From: Azolla caroliniana
Taxonomy: Eukaryota > Polypodiophyta
DNA length: 64,000 nt
Direction of reading: 5' to 3'
NCBI GenBank assembly: GCA_043228905.1
Contig: JBHGNT010000002.1
Location: forward strand, 992,001 to 1,056,000
Below the pieces are notes generated by a model. The model searched no databases. It was given only the letters and a program-made list of their open reading frames with translations, and was not told the origin of the DNA. The translations under genes were made by a program, and so were the position numbers. This document shows, one piece after another, positions 43,259 to 55,065 of the stretch (position 1 is the first letter of the stretch; every line of letters starts with the position of its first letter).

Positions 43259-44847
43259 AATGCTGATTAGCACAATGAATTCTTTTAACTCCAGTTGTCA
43301 TGCTTCACATAATGTGCATAGATGATGAAGGGAAAATAAAATGATAGCGTAATAGTCATCCTTTCGAGCAACCATTTTCATGCAACGATAAAAAACATTG
43401 TCCTATTTATCCTTGGAAATCATACTTCATATTGTCAATGTAATAATTTAGAAATAGGATCGAACACTCATGGCACCAAGCAACCTTTGCTTGGGGGATC
43501 ATTTCTTTTTGTCTCAATTTTAAGCAACACATCTTGAATGGACATTGGAGGCAAAGACATTGGAGTAGTAGCTAGAGAAGTTACTTTAGCACCAATCCTA
43601 CTAGATATTGCAAAGTTCTTACTATCCAACATTCAAGCGTTCATGATTCATGTTATTGTATTAATATTACTAAAAGGTGTTCCATTTGTGTCCAACCTCA
43701 TTTAATTCTTGTTAGCTAGGCTCATCGATCCAAGGTGTGAAAGGGCTGGAAGGCCGAAAAGAGGAAGTAGCCAGACAAGTACGAGTAATATCTAAGGCCG
43801 AATAAATATGGCAAGTAGAAAAAATGTAAAATACTAGGAGTAGTTATAATTGTTTTGTTAGTTGCTGAAAACGGCATGAACTTTCTTGATGTAACCTATC
43901 CATGCTTCCTATAAAAAGGGGCATGAAGCATTGTAAAAACTATCGGTCTGTAAGTGTTTATCAGTCTTAATATAATTTTTATTTGGGAATATGATGTCTA
44001 TGTTTTTCTGAGTATATTTCTAAGTGTACTATTTATTGTGTAAGCCGATCGGTTGTAATTGACACAAACAGTGTGCCGATCACTTGTACCAAGCAACCGA
44101 TCAGGTATAATTTGTGTGATTAACCTTTCTATCAATATGTGACTAGTAAGTGTAAGCCCATACCTCCAACCACAAACCTTGGTAAGGTTCCTTGGGGATT
44201 AAGTATTTGACCCGTGTTTACCAAGAGGGTATAACACAATTTGGCATGCCTCGCACGAGTGAACCATAAGAGATTAAGAGGACAAATAAATGCAAAGGTG
44301 GACATTAAGATTAGCATTTCTTTTAGTATTAGGTGCTATAGAAAAAGGGGTGTAGGACATGGGAAAAAGGCATGGTGCATGCGACAATGAAAAAGCACCC
44401 ACTATTTTTATGTGAGCGAGAGCCTCTCGAAATACTATAAAAGGGTGAAAAGGGCTCATTGTTAGGAGTGGTTAGAAACAAGGCAGAAGGATTATTGATA
44501 TCCGGAGAAAGCCAAGGGGTTGTGAATCAAGAGACATGCAAGATCAACAATGACAAAGGCAATGTGGCCATTATTCGTCGAGACATTGCATCGAAACTCG
44601 AGGATCTCCCCCCTGAAGCTATATTCGCGCGCGTGAATTATCATCTTACCAAAAATTTCGAACAATAGGAGTCAAACCCGCCACGTTGATCAGAACCAAC
44701 GTCTTGTCCACCGGATGACACCTGAAGTTAGGGAAAATAAACACGTTTTTTAAAAATTACTTGAGCGTCCCCCACAAGGCTATAAAAGTAGATGGAGGAA
44801 AAAGGGAGCCTTCGACTAGGGTCAAAGGCCCCCCCTTTGACTAAACA

Positions 44848-44871
44848 TTCAACTAGAACGTTCTAGTTGAA
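44848..44871. repeat. 24-bp perfect palindrome
   Basis: TTCAACTAGAAC joined to its own reverse complement, with no spacer. The centre AGAACGTTCT resembles a heat-shock-element core, but there is no nearby gene. Confidence 0.9.
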
Positions 44872-45640
44872 CGTCCAACTAGTCGAACAAGGACTAACCA
44901 ACATTCGAGTCGAATGCCTATGCAACTCTTCTCCTTCGTTGCCACCACTTGTGATCGCCGTCACCATCGCTATCCGTTGTCGCGGCTAACACCAACCGTC
45001 ACGGGTGATGTCAACCAACATTCTCCATTAAAAAACTATACAAATATGCATACACACACACACACACACATAAATATTTATGTATAAACAAAATAAATTA
45101 AAATAGAATAACAAACAATAATATTCATAAAGAAGAAGTAATTAAATAAATAATAAGTAATAAAAAATTGTTGTTATTATTATTATTATTATTAAATAAA
45201 GTATTAAAATATAATAATTAAACAAAGAAATGAACAAAAATAAATAGATAATATGTAAATAAATAAAATAAAATAAAATAACCATTACTTATAAATGTTA
45301 ATAATAACTATATTAGCAAAATAAAATAGGGAAATAAATAAATAAAATAATAAGAATACTAATAATAGTAACGAAAATACTTACCACTCTCCTCGACAAA
45401 TACCTATACACACTCAACTTGGCGTGCATGAAAAATAGTCACATGCAGTTTATGCGATTCCACAAATAAAAATTTAAGTAAAATCCAACCTCGACAAAAA
45501 GAAAGCTAGAGTGAACGTTGACATCCTTGAACACTAAACCTAGAAAACTCAAGTCAACCCATGCTATGTGGTTCAAGTCCCCGATGGTCCTGCTCAAAAA
45601 TCACATACACGCGTGTAACTTCGTGACATTGTATTCTATA

Positions 45641-45932
45641 AGTACATGTAAAATATGTTACATACGTGTCAAGTTTTTCTAAAATTATTTTTTTATTCTT
45701 TTTAACTTTTGAGAAATGTTAAATACTTGTTAAATACGTTGAATACTTGGAGTACATGAAATATGCGAATAAAAAATTAATAGTATATGTAAAATATGTT
45801 ACATATGTGTCAAATTTTAAAGTTTTTCTAAAATTATTGTTTTGATTCTATTTTACTTTTGAGAAATGTTAAATACTTGTTAAATACGTTGAATACTTGG
45901 AATACATGAAATACGTGAAATATTTTGAAATG
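45641..45932. repeat. About 141-149-bp tandem duplication
   Basis: AGTACATGTAAAATATGTTAC at 45641 is matched at 45782, including the internal TTGAGAAATGTTAAATACTT and GTTGAATACTTGG blocks. Confidence 0.85.
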
Positions 45933-46490
45933 GTAGTTCTAAAACATAGAATATGTGTTGAATACTTCAGAGTATTCTAAACAAAGAATATGCACTTTTT
46001 AACAACTATGGATTTTACAAAATTCTTCTCCATAATTATAATAGACAACTACCTCTATGCACAATATGTTTACACTCCATCTACACCCGTTTGGTGTATG
46101 CATCTACATTTGGAAGGTGTAGGAAGCCTATAATGCCAACTCTTGCCGTATGGCTATGTATTCTGACCCTCGACTCGCTCTCACATGTTGACCCACGCGA
46201 TCAATGATCGTGATCAAACATTAACTGATAACTAGTGATAAGGATCTAATTGCCAATAAATCCGTATCAATGCACAACACTACTCGAGACAACTAGCAAA
46301 GAGCGCATTTATTATGGCCTCCATGATATTTTCCAACGTAAATGACTTTAACAATATAATCCACTTCTTCTTAGCACACTTTCGAATAAAGTCATATTGC
46401 AACTTCATGTACACGGTCCTTGTGTGGAAGGTTATATTCCATGCCAATATGATCAAACTCTAATTGTCATTGTCAAAGGTTAGGCTTTAG

Positions 46491-46640
46491 CAAATCACTC
46501 TCATGTCAACAACTAGATGGGAGAGACACAATGCTTTGTTGTAATAATTCTTCTATTATCACAATAGGCTTTAGCAGATCACCCTCATGTCAACAACTAG
46601 ATGGGAGAGACACGATGCTTCATTGTAATAATTCTTTTAT
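46491..46640. repeat. 74-bp tandem duplication
   Basis: TAGGCTTTAGCAAATCACTC at 46491 recurs at 46565 with few changes. Confidence 0.9.
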
Positions 46641-46934
46641 TCTTGATGCCTTCATGCAATCCTAGCGTCTCTACAATTTCAATGATGTATCCCACAATTA
46701 TATTTCTATTGTTTGCACAACTAATGTAGTCCATGCTCGAGTGACAAAGCATTGATCTCTTCAATCCTTATGGATAATGAGTTTGTCAATTGTCTCACAT
46801 TCCCGTCACCACCAAGGTTACTACTTACACTCACTAGGAAGATTAAATATTCCTTTTTAAGGCCATTTTGGTGGTAGTTGTAGAAATCAAAGAATAAAAG
46901 GTTAAGTCACTTGAGGTAGGTGCAAGGAAGCAAA

Positions 46935-47600
46935 AATTGAATCACATTAGTTGTATGCTACAGTTGGTGTCCTTATTTGTTCTTCATCCAATCTCATATT
47001 CAAGTGACAGAGAGTGAGAGCCTTCTCTTGGTTAGGAGTGGAAAAGAATGAAGGAAGGGGAATAGGGTTATCATCGATTATGCTTGGGGGAACTAATTTC
47101 AATTATCTTGAAGGTTGGATCACATTAGCTACACGTTACTCTTGGTGTCCTTAGTTTTTCATCATTCAATCTCATATTTTGAGTGACATAGAGTGAGAGC
47201 CTCTTCTATTGGTCAAGAGTGGAGGTGAATTAAGGAATGGGAATAGAGTTAGCATTGGTTCTACTTGGGGGAACTGATTTCGATAACCAATTTATCTTCT
47301 TTTTGTATTTTCTATATTATTTCAGGTCAACCGGCTTATCTACTCTGACTTTGTCGTTTTCATACACTCGGTGGAGAGGGACTTCTTTTCATTAGAGAGG
47401 GGAAGGCCTTTAAGGATGTATTGGATGACTTTGCTTGGGGGAGTCAATTCAACATAATTTTTTGTATGGTTCTTATTGTGTAGATGATGGATGGGAAGGA
47501 TGAGGGAATAAAGACAATAAGGTTGTTTGGTTTGCCTTTGCTTGGGGAAGTCGTCCTTATAGGTGGAAAGAATAAAAAAAACAATTTTTAAAAATCTAAG
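46935..47600. repeat. Degenerate 120-180-bp tandem repeat
   Basis: Units marked by GCTTGGGGGAA or a close variant at about 47084, 47262, 47432 and 47553. The first two units (offset 178 bp) are clearly similar throughout, and later ones are more diverged. Confidence 0.7.
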
Positions 47601-47729
47601 TTTGTGGTAGAGATGGATGATGTTAATGGAGGACGAAGCATTTCTAAGGAATGACAGGGAAGCTTGATTATGTGTTGATTTAATTTTTAAATTTGGGGAG
47701 TGGTTTTCTCATTTTTCTTGTGTGGATGA

Positions 47730-48506
47730 GTGGAGACAAATTGTGAAAGTCTTTATCACTTTGATAACATGCCCTACATCTTTCTGTCATCGGCATACAT
47801 TTTTCGACTCCATCCATTGGAATTCATTGGCAAAGACTCGATCAAATTGCAAGGATTTCTAAAGTTGGTTGATTTTGTATGCATGTTGGAGAGATGTAAG
47901 CAAGTTTTTATGAACCTCGGAAGCAAGGTTGAGGCTCAATGTGCTTTTGAGAAGCTAGCTAATCAAACTGGGTGGTCATCTAATGCCCTTATCATGGGTT
48001 ATGTGAGACATGGAATGCCATAGGATGCTATCAAATTGCATAAAAAACTGAAGGAATGCTAAGTAATACATGGTACAACACATATTTTGGTGGCATTTAT
48101 CAAAGCTTGTTCTCAGGTGGACCTAGAAAGAGGTTCTAAAATTCATGCAATGATAGAAAAAGATGGTTCTCTAGATATGTTCCCTGGTCGTGTTGAGAAA
48201 GCACTTTATTACTATAAAAATATGTAGCTTGAGCGAGTGTCTCCGGATGCAATACATTTATTTTTGGATTTCAAGCTTGCAATGGCACATAATCCATTGA
48301 TAAAGGCCAAGAAAATCCATAGTCAGCTTGTAAAAGGAGTGGTTTTTTTTTGTGAAACCAACGTTGTTGGCAATTCCTTGCTTGATATGTATGCTAAATG
48401 TGGCTTGGTTGCTGAACCTACACAAGTGTTCAAGAGTCTTTCAGTTAAAGATGTTGTCTCGTGGACATCACTAATAATAGGATATGTAGAACTAATAATA
48501 GGATAG
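47730..48506 (+). pseudogene. PPR (PLS-type) pseudogene
   Basis: One continuous frame with in-frame stops at about 48021 (TAG), 48060 (TAA) and 48226 (TAG). Motifs are the PPR hallmark: WSSNALIMGYVRHGMP followed by DAIKLHKKLKEC; TTHILVAFIKACSQVDLERGSKIHAMI; AKKIHSQLVKGV; VVGNSLLDMYAKCG; TQVFKSLSVKDVVSWTSLIIGY. At least four repeats in P/L/S order are visible. Functional members bind organelle RNA in a sequence-specific way. Here no organelle targeting peptide or E/DYW domain is seen. The frame ends where the palindromic element at 48537 begins. Confidence 0.85.
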
Positions 48507-48536
48507 TTAAAATTATATGAGGGTGATTATTGATGC

Positions 48537-49126
48537 CGTTGTCGTGATGTAATAGTGTAGTTCCACGCACATTACACAAACGATTATAAATATGAAAATT
48601 ATCCTAGGGTCTAGTGGCATTTGAGTGCATATAGAGGGGTGCAAGCAAGATTTCAACCTTGCACCTCCAAGATAGAATACATTTATCTTACCATTAGGGC
48701 TACTTCCAAGTACTTTAAATGCTATGTATTTCTTGTCATATTCAAAAGGCATAGGAAAACAACCGTACAAAACCGTGAGCACAAAACCATGTTCCAAGCC
48801 CATGGTTTTGTGCCTGCCACAAAAAAAACCGTGTGCCCAAAACCATGGGTCCAAGCCCATGGTTTTGTACTGTTGTTTTCCTATGCCTTTTGAATATGAA
48901 AAGAAATGCATAATATTTAAAGTACTTGGAAGTAACCCTAATGGTAAGATAAATGTCTTCTATCTTGGAGGTGCAAGGTTGAAATCTTGCTTGCACCCCT
49001 CTATATGCACTCAAATGCCATTAGGCCCTAGGATAATTTCTATATTTATAATCGTTTGTGTAATGTGCGTGGAACTACACTATTTCACAATTTCTCCCAT
49101 TGGACACGCAGCATCACGACACCGTT
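48537..49126. mobile_element. About 590-bp near-palindrome with tRNA-like arms
   Basis: The left arm from GTAGTTCCACGCACATTACA (48558) pairs with the right arm ending TGCGTGGAACTAC (about 49077). The similarity extends out to GTCGTGATG (48541) and CATCACGAC (49112-49120). The centre is near 48815. Each arm carries a tRNA-like segment; in the right arm it is AACCCTAATGGTAAGA (about 48934-48949, A-box position) and GCAAGGTTGAAATCTTGC (about 48974-48991, T-arm/B-box position). The structure fits a foldback/MITE or two SINE copies in inverted orientation. About 27 bp (49085-49111) are extra on the right side. Confidence 0.8.
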
Positions 49127-50760
49127 AAATTGTATGGATTAGCTATTGGATTGCATGTTAACTTCAACAAGTCCAAACTTCTACCCTTGACACCATATAG
49201 TTGGCATCAAATTTTGTGGCCAAGTCAAGTTATTAGCCCAAATGAAATGGTTAGACATCTTGGCTATCCGTTGGGATGGAATGCAATAGGGAAAAGAAAG
49301 GTTGAATGGGTTCTGCAAAAAGTGAGACAAAAGCTAAGCTATTGGAAGATTGCAACATGGCCATTACATGTCACATTGAGGATAGCGCAATCTATATTCA
49401 TAGCTTACATGCAGTATTACTTAATTATGATTGATTGGCCAAAACACATGATACAAAAGATTAACTTAGAAATCATAAGCAGCTTTTGGTGCTCTAAGTA
49501 GTCGCATAGAGGTATAGGACTCCTATCACTGAGAAGATATGCACTCCACGATTGAGTGGAGGGCTAAATATTCTTCATTTGCATTTGCATATGTTGGCTA
49601 AAAAAGCTACTTTATTGCCAAAATTTACTGAAAAAACATTGCCTTGGGGAAGAATGTTATCTTATATGTTTGATAATTTGAAAACCAAGTCATTTGGCTC
49701 ATGGGATACTAACCATTGGGATGTAGTGTTTGGAAAGCTTGACGGGCACATCAAAAGCTGACCGTTTAGCTCAACGCTTCTAAAGCATGGGAAGGAAGTA
49801 CTGCACCACATAAAATGGAGAGATAGGAATTCAGAATCAAGGAACTCTTTACGCCTCGAAACCTTACACTAGAGTGTTATATTCCCACAATCACTAGCCG
49901 AACAAGAGGCTAGGAAAGCTTAGTTTTTAGCAAATAAGGGGCTAAAATCAATTGCAGATGTGGTAAATGACCAAGGTCACTTATTGCACTTCAATGACAT
50001 GACATGTCATTATAGTCTGGTGCCACATCATTGCGTTATCTAGAATCAAGTCACAGAGTTGTTACTTTCCTTAGTACCTATGCCACATCTAGATGGAGAT
50101 CGCAGGATTTAGGATTGGATGTTACAAAAAGGGAACATTGTTATTCCAATACATAACATTACAACACATTCAGTGTATATGTTGTTGCGACCTGTCCCAT
50201 GGTTTCACGAACATGCAAATGCATTATTGAACCTACACAAAACGTAGTCCTAGTGGAAAAACAAGCTTACAAGCTTATGGAGCTCAGATCTTCCACTTAA
50301 GCAACAGGTATTCCTATGGAGATGTCTATTGGGTGTGCTCCCGACTAGGTCGAATCTTCAAAAGAGATCGATAGCCTCGCTGCATTATGCAAGATGTGGT
50401 GGACGATTGGAAACAGTCTCACACTTATTATGGACTTGCTCATTCACTACAACATTTGTACAAAGACTAAGTGCATCTCTTTATCACAGATTTCCTAGCC
50501 GAAGGTTTGGTAAAGACTTTTGGATATTTGGGCAAATTTTGTACGCCCTATCCAACAATGCCAATTTTCTCCAATGGACACGAATTTGGGCATTCTTGAC
50601 CATTTGGACAGCCCACAATAATGTCTTTGATCGAAACCAACTACATGAAGTTAGCTTCTTTAAGCAATCCCTCAAGTAATCTCTATTTGATTGTATGCAA
50701 CTTAGAGACATCACACTGCAAATTTACAATCTTTACTTTGAGTGTTTTTAAGCTCTTTAG
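49127..50760 (+). mobile_element. LINE (L1-type) fragment: RT C-terminus and zinc-binding domain
   Basis: The first frame (49100-49501) has GLHVNFNKSKLLPL, RHLGYPLGWNAIGKRK and LSYWKIATWPLHVTLRIAQSI, typical of the RT thumb of plant LINEs. A second part (50329-50679) has the zf-RVT pattern: GVLPTRSNLQKR, CGGRLETVSHLLWTCSFT, IWTAHNNVFDRNQ. Several stops and frame changes lie between them, so it is dead. The 5' part is missing at the palindromic element. An A/T-rich 3' region follows to about 50.86 kb. Confidence 0.8.
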
Positions 50761-52388
50761 TGTCTAATCGACACTTGTATACTTTTATTTATTCTTTATG
50801 GGTTTTCACCTCACTTTTAGGTTTCCCACTAGTAATAAAAGTGTTACTAAAAAATGGATATGCAGAACATGGTTATGGTGGTGAAACATATAAGAGCGGA
50901 CTATCTTGTATATTGCCTTTGGCCACTTTAATTTTAATACCAATTCAGGATGTTTTTTATGGGGGAAAAAAGGAAGCAAAACACTAGGCAAAAGTGCTTG
51001 AGATATCTATAGATAAATTAACATAATATGGTAATAAAATGGAGGCTAGAAAAAATCAAAGGAAGAACACAAAAGAACAACTAAAACCCAACAAAGCTAT
51101 CGAACTAAGGACGACTCAATTGAATGGCTAGAGACTAGGGCACACCATATATATCACAACTTTGATTATTGAAGTAGGATCTCTATGAGAGTGGGCAATA
51201 GTGCGAGGGTTTGTGTAGATGAACCATGGTCTGCTACTAAAATAGCAAATCAACATCTCAAAGTATAATGATATACCACATGATTATTTTGTCCTACTCC
51301 ATAGAAAAGAACATAACACACTTGCACTCTTCTTTATCAATGGCACCAATAATTGATAAAGGTGGTTACAACAATGAGAATGAGATTAAGGGAATGGGAA
51401 AGATATTAGAGAAATTATATGTTATAACCATTTAGGCAAGCATTGATGGGATTTTATTGAGAAAGGACATTGGTATGGAGAACAAGGAGGCAAATTTCGT
51501 CCATATGTCCAAGTAATAGTAGGTCAACGGAATATTGAAAGAACTTAACTTATTTTAGGTGACCATTGAAGTCTTATACAACAAACTCAACGATGACATA
51601 CTAGTCTCAACATATTACAAGAATAGATTGAAACTAATCAATGCAATATGGAATATAAGGGGAGAGGGGTGGGGGGGAAATCTACATATAAAAAGGTATT
51701 TTCATCAACTTCTTAGACAAGTGATGGATATATCATCTAAGCACAATGGTAACTAGGGCATAAAATTTACCTCCCAATAGTAGGTTGGCAAAGCAAAATT
51801 ATGGTTTCAAAAACCACTTGTAAGTGTTCGGTGTCGTAATAGTTAGGGGAACATACCCATAGCAACCCATAGGCAATAAATTGATCTTATTAACTATATA
51901 TTCACTTATAATTTACCTTGAATTCAAGGTTGCTTCTTGTAGGAATGTTGTAGCCATTAACATTGTTGCTTCCATATGATAGTAATACAAATAACTTTAA
52001 GGACATATAATAGTATACACATTGAGATAATATGCAATAGAGTTATTATTGTGGCCAATGTGTATACTACTATAGGCCCTATATTTGATTACACACTATA
52101 GGCTTTGAGTTTACCATCATCCATCTGTTGTATGTCATGATCTGGCTTGGGACAATCCTCCTTAGCCACCAAGATCGGCCACGCGTACTCATCTAATTCA
52201 CCACAATATGGTTCATCATGACATGTATATTCACTAACAATGTGAAATTATCTGGTGGTTTATAGTTGTGTTTTTCGAATCATACATACATACATATACA
52301 TATACATTTGTCTGTTGTCAATACATAATGGTTCATGAGTTGTCTACTTCCATTACAGGAGGTGGGGGATGTCTTATCCCCCATATAT
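50761..52388. other. Intergenic
   Basis: No gene. A 13-bp perfect inverted repeat (AGTATACACATTG at 52012-52024; CAATGTGTATACT at 52056-52068) encloses a 31-nt loop. Confidence 0.6.
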
Positions 52389-52829
52389 TGTTACGGGCAT
52401 GACCATATAATATCCCGTAGTGAGAATTTACTGTAGTATTCTATACACGTGGATAAAGTGTGAGGGTTAAACGATAGTGTAAAGAAGGGGAGGATTACTT
52501 TTAATCCTCGGGATTGAGACAACCCATTAGGCCAAGTGTGAACTTGCTTGGGGGCCTTGGGTCTTGCTATAAATATGAGGCCTAACTACCCTCATTTCAT
52601 CATCTCTTGACTACGTCGAGACTCTGTTTCGTGGTGGGTCAACTCTTGTAGCGAGTGCGCCAGCACCAAGTAAGACTCGACACCACGACGATGGTATGGG
52701 ACGTTGATCGAGTCCGTCTCGATCCCTTTGCTCAAGGGTGGTCGGGTGGATCGACACCCTTCTTTCTCTCTCTCCTTTCATATATATTATATCCTTATCA
52801 TATGCTTACATTAGATCATCACTCTAACA
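52389..52829 (+). mobile_element. Solo LTR of a third family
   Basis: A 441-bp unit with TGTTA...TAACA ends: starts TGTTACGGGCATGACC and ends ACTCTAACA. TATAT duplications lie directly outside (52384-52388 and 52830-52834). A TATA box (GCTATAAATATGAGG, about 52567) is placed as in plant LTR promoters. Orientation is assigned from the TATA box. No internal region or partner was found. TATAT lies in an AT-rich stretch, so chance matching is possible, but the LTR-like promoter and the 5-bp terminal inverted repeat support the call. Confidence 0.7.
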
Positions 52830-52834
52830 TATAT

Positions 52835-54839
52835 TGTGATGCATGCTCTCATAGGGATATGATCGGGCACAATATCATTTAGAAGGGCCATTGACATCTT
52901 GGGTCAAATGTTATTGTTGTCTAAGAAGAAAGAAAATCCAAACTGATCTTTGGTTGAATTATTTGCAAACATGCATGTTTGAACGGTAGAATTCTCGGTC
53001 ACTGGTAATATATAATTATTGTTTTTCGAACTATCTTTCATGGTGTTTCAATGATCTATTTTAAGCACGGGATGGATTATCAATTATATTATGGCTTATG
53101 ATTGTAGTCTATGAGTTATGGGTTACAAATCTCAAATAATGTGGAAAACATTCATTGAGTTGGATTTAGAATGAGCACACTTCTCTTGTGAAATGGGAAA
53201 ACTAGTTTTTTTCGAACTAGCAAGCTTTGTGCCAACAAATCATGTTTTGGCCAATTCTTTTACTTTAGCCGCAAACTTGTGGAACCTTTCCAAAGAAATG
53301 AGCTTCTTCCCATATCAAGAAGCACAATGAAATATATTGTGCTTTTAGTTCCTGAACAATGACATAAAGTTACGTTTTTTATGTTACCAAAATGCCTTAT
53401 GTGCATGCAACAATACCAACAACTTGATGGGTCCAAGAGTTGCACAAACTACCCTGCTCAATCTCGCCATGGTTTGAGTTTGGCACACAATTTGTATGCG
53501 TAATGTAGATTTTTAGAATCCATTTGCCTTAAAATCTCTCATGAGAAATGGGCTTCTCATCTACAACTCACTTCACATTATGAAGTAGTGACCTAGAAAA
53601 TCATGACCCTTAGTAAGTGTTGTTAGATTGGTACCTTTCCCCTACTTAAGCTCCATAAAGTAGACTTTAAAGAAGACGTCATATATAATTTTTTTACAGC
53701 CCCATAAGTGGCATCATTGTTTCACAATAGTTACATCAATTCATAACCTATCTTCACCTAGGGTTACACCCTCGACAATTCGTTCCAACTATGCTTTGAA
53801 GAGACATTTATACCACTGTACTTGAAAACACGAACGAAGTTGACTACTTGATGATAGACATTTCTTTATGTTATACGTTTTTCATTATCATAAAGACTAA
53901 TGTTTTTTTCTATTAAAAGCCCACACTCATCATGAAGAAGAAATCTTGTAGTATGTCTAGGGGCCTTTGCCTTGCATTTACAATGTATGGAAATAAAACA
54001 ACATAATAGAAAAGAAAATGCATCTACAAGTAGACCATTTAGGATTTTTCGTTGAGATTAAAATTCAACGGGAATGGACACGTTGATTGATGCAAAAACC
54101 AAACAATGTTGATGAGAATGGACATCCTTGTTTGACTCTAGAGTCTAGACGTGCTCAAGAATCTATTCGAGAGAATACATCAATGCTTTTGAGGTGACAA
54201 TTACCTTTTCCTACGAATTATCAAGTGACTTGTAACATCCACTCCTTCATCCTTAGTCAAAGATGACAAGGGTCTATGTCGATTGCCTTTTTGACATCAA
54301 TGAGTGAGGGAGGGAGGGAGGGAGTATGTGGGTACTGTACAATACAAGTTCTCAAAAGTGTCAAGGTTTCGTTTATGATATCATGTTTAGGCATGATTTT
54401 GCCCATCCAATTGTGTTCTTTTTTTTAAAGTTGTGGCCAAATGTTAGTCTCTTGTTAAAATTAGAGGAAGAAAAATATGGCCATTCTATGTCTGATGATA
54501 TTTTTCATTTGCACACTGTCAATTTAGAGGAGATCCACCAATGAGGAATTAAACTAGCCATGTCTCTACCTATTAAATGAAAAATCATCTCTTGCATAAA
54601 TATAACATGTCTCCTTACCTCAATATATCCACGCCTTTTTCTTCTTTGGGCTATTTTGTGTGATCTCTCTCTCTATCTCTCTTCAAATATACCCCTTTTA
54701 TTAGGGGCACAATAAAAATACATGTCATAATCGTAGAAACATTGTTTCAAACTTCAACTAGAACTTTATCTTTAGTTAATTTCATCGTTGAAGTCATTAT
54801 TTGTGTATGTAAGCACTAATCTTGCGTGAATTGAAGCAT
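52835..54839. other. Intergenic
   Basis: AT-rich DNA with no gene seen. There is a short GGGA tandem (about 54306-54323). Confidence 0.55.
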
Positions 54840-55065
54840 TGTGATGACGTTCTATTATACTTATGAGATGGTTTGACCACTCCGATGGAGTTGAAAGACA
54901 ACAACTAGCCTTCATCCAACAATGGTCGTCCTCTCCCTTTCTTGACTCAGTGGGCATCCACATAAGATGGAACTACCATGTCCCTACAAGGATTTGTATG
55001 TAACATCCTCATTTGTAAAATTTTATAACTAATGGAAGGAGTATTTTTTTTGGAAAAAAAAAACT
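54840..55065 (+). mobile_element. LINE-type 3' fragment, copy 4
   Basis: This matches the reverse complement of 61441-61620 (CCAACAATGGTCGTCCTCTC, CATCTTATGTGGA, ATACAAATCCT) and ends in AACTAATGGAAGGAGT then a T-run, GG and an A-run. Confidence 0.75.

Larger units (their letters stand above)
40121..47729. other. Intergenic DNA with decayed repeats
   Basis: No gene is supported. CTATAAAA elements at about 43910, 44436 and 44780 sit in LTR- or promoter-like sequence, but I could not find paired borders or target duplications. Tandem duplications and a palindrome in this stretch are listed separately. 45040-45370 is almost pure A/T with short TAAA/TTAT repeats. Confidence 0.55.

Noticed and set aside
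43700-44700. LTRs beginning TGTTAGCTAGG (43.7 kb) or TGTTAGGAGTGG (44.46 kb)
   Set aside because: TATA boxes are present, but I could not find matching CA ends, target duplications or partner LTRs.
48513-49128. Two similar 130-codon frames on opposite strands
   Set aside because: They are the same inverted-repeat DNA read from each arm. The similarity comes from the palindrome, not from duplicated genes.
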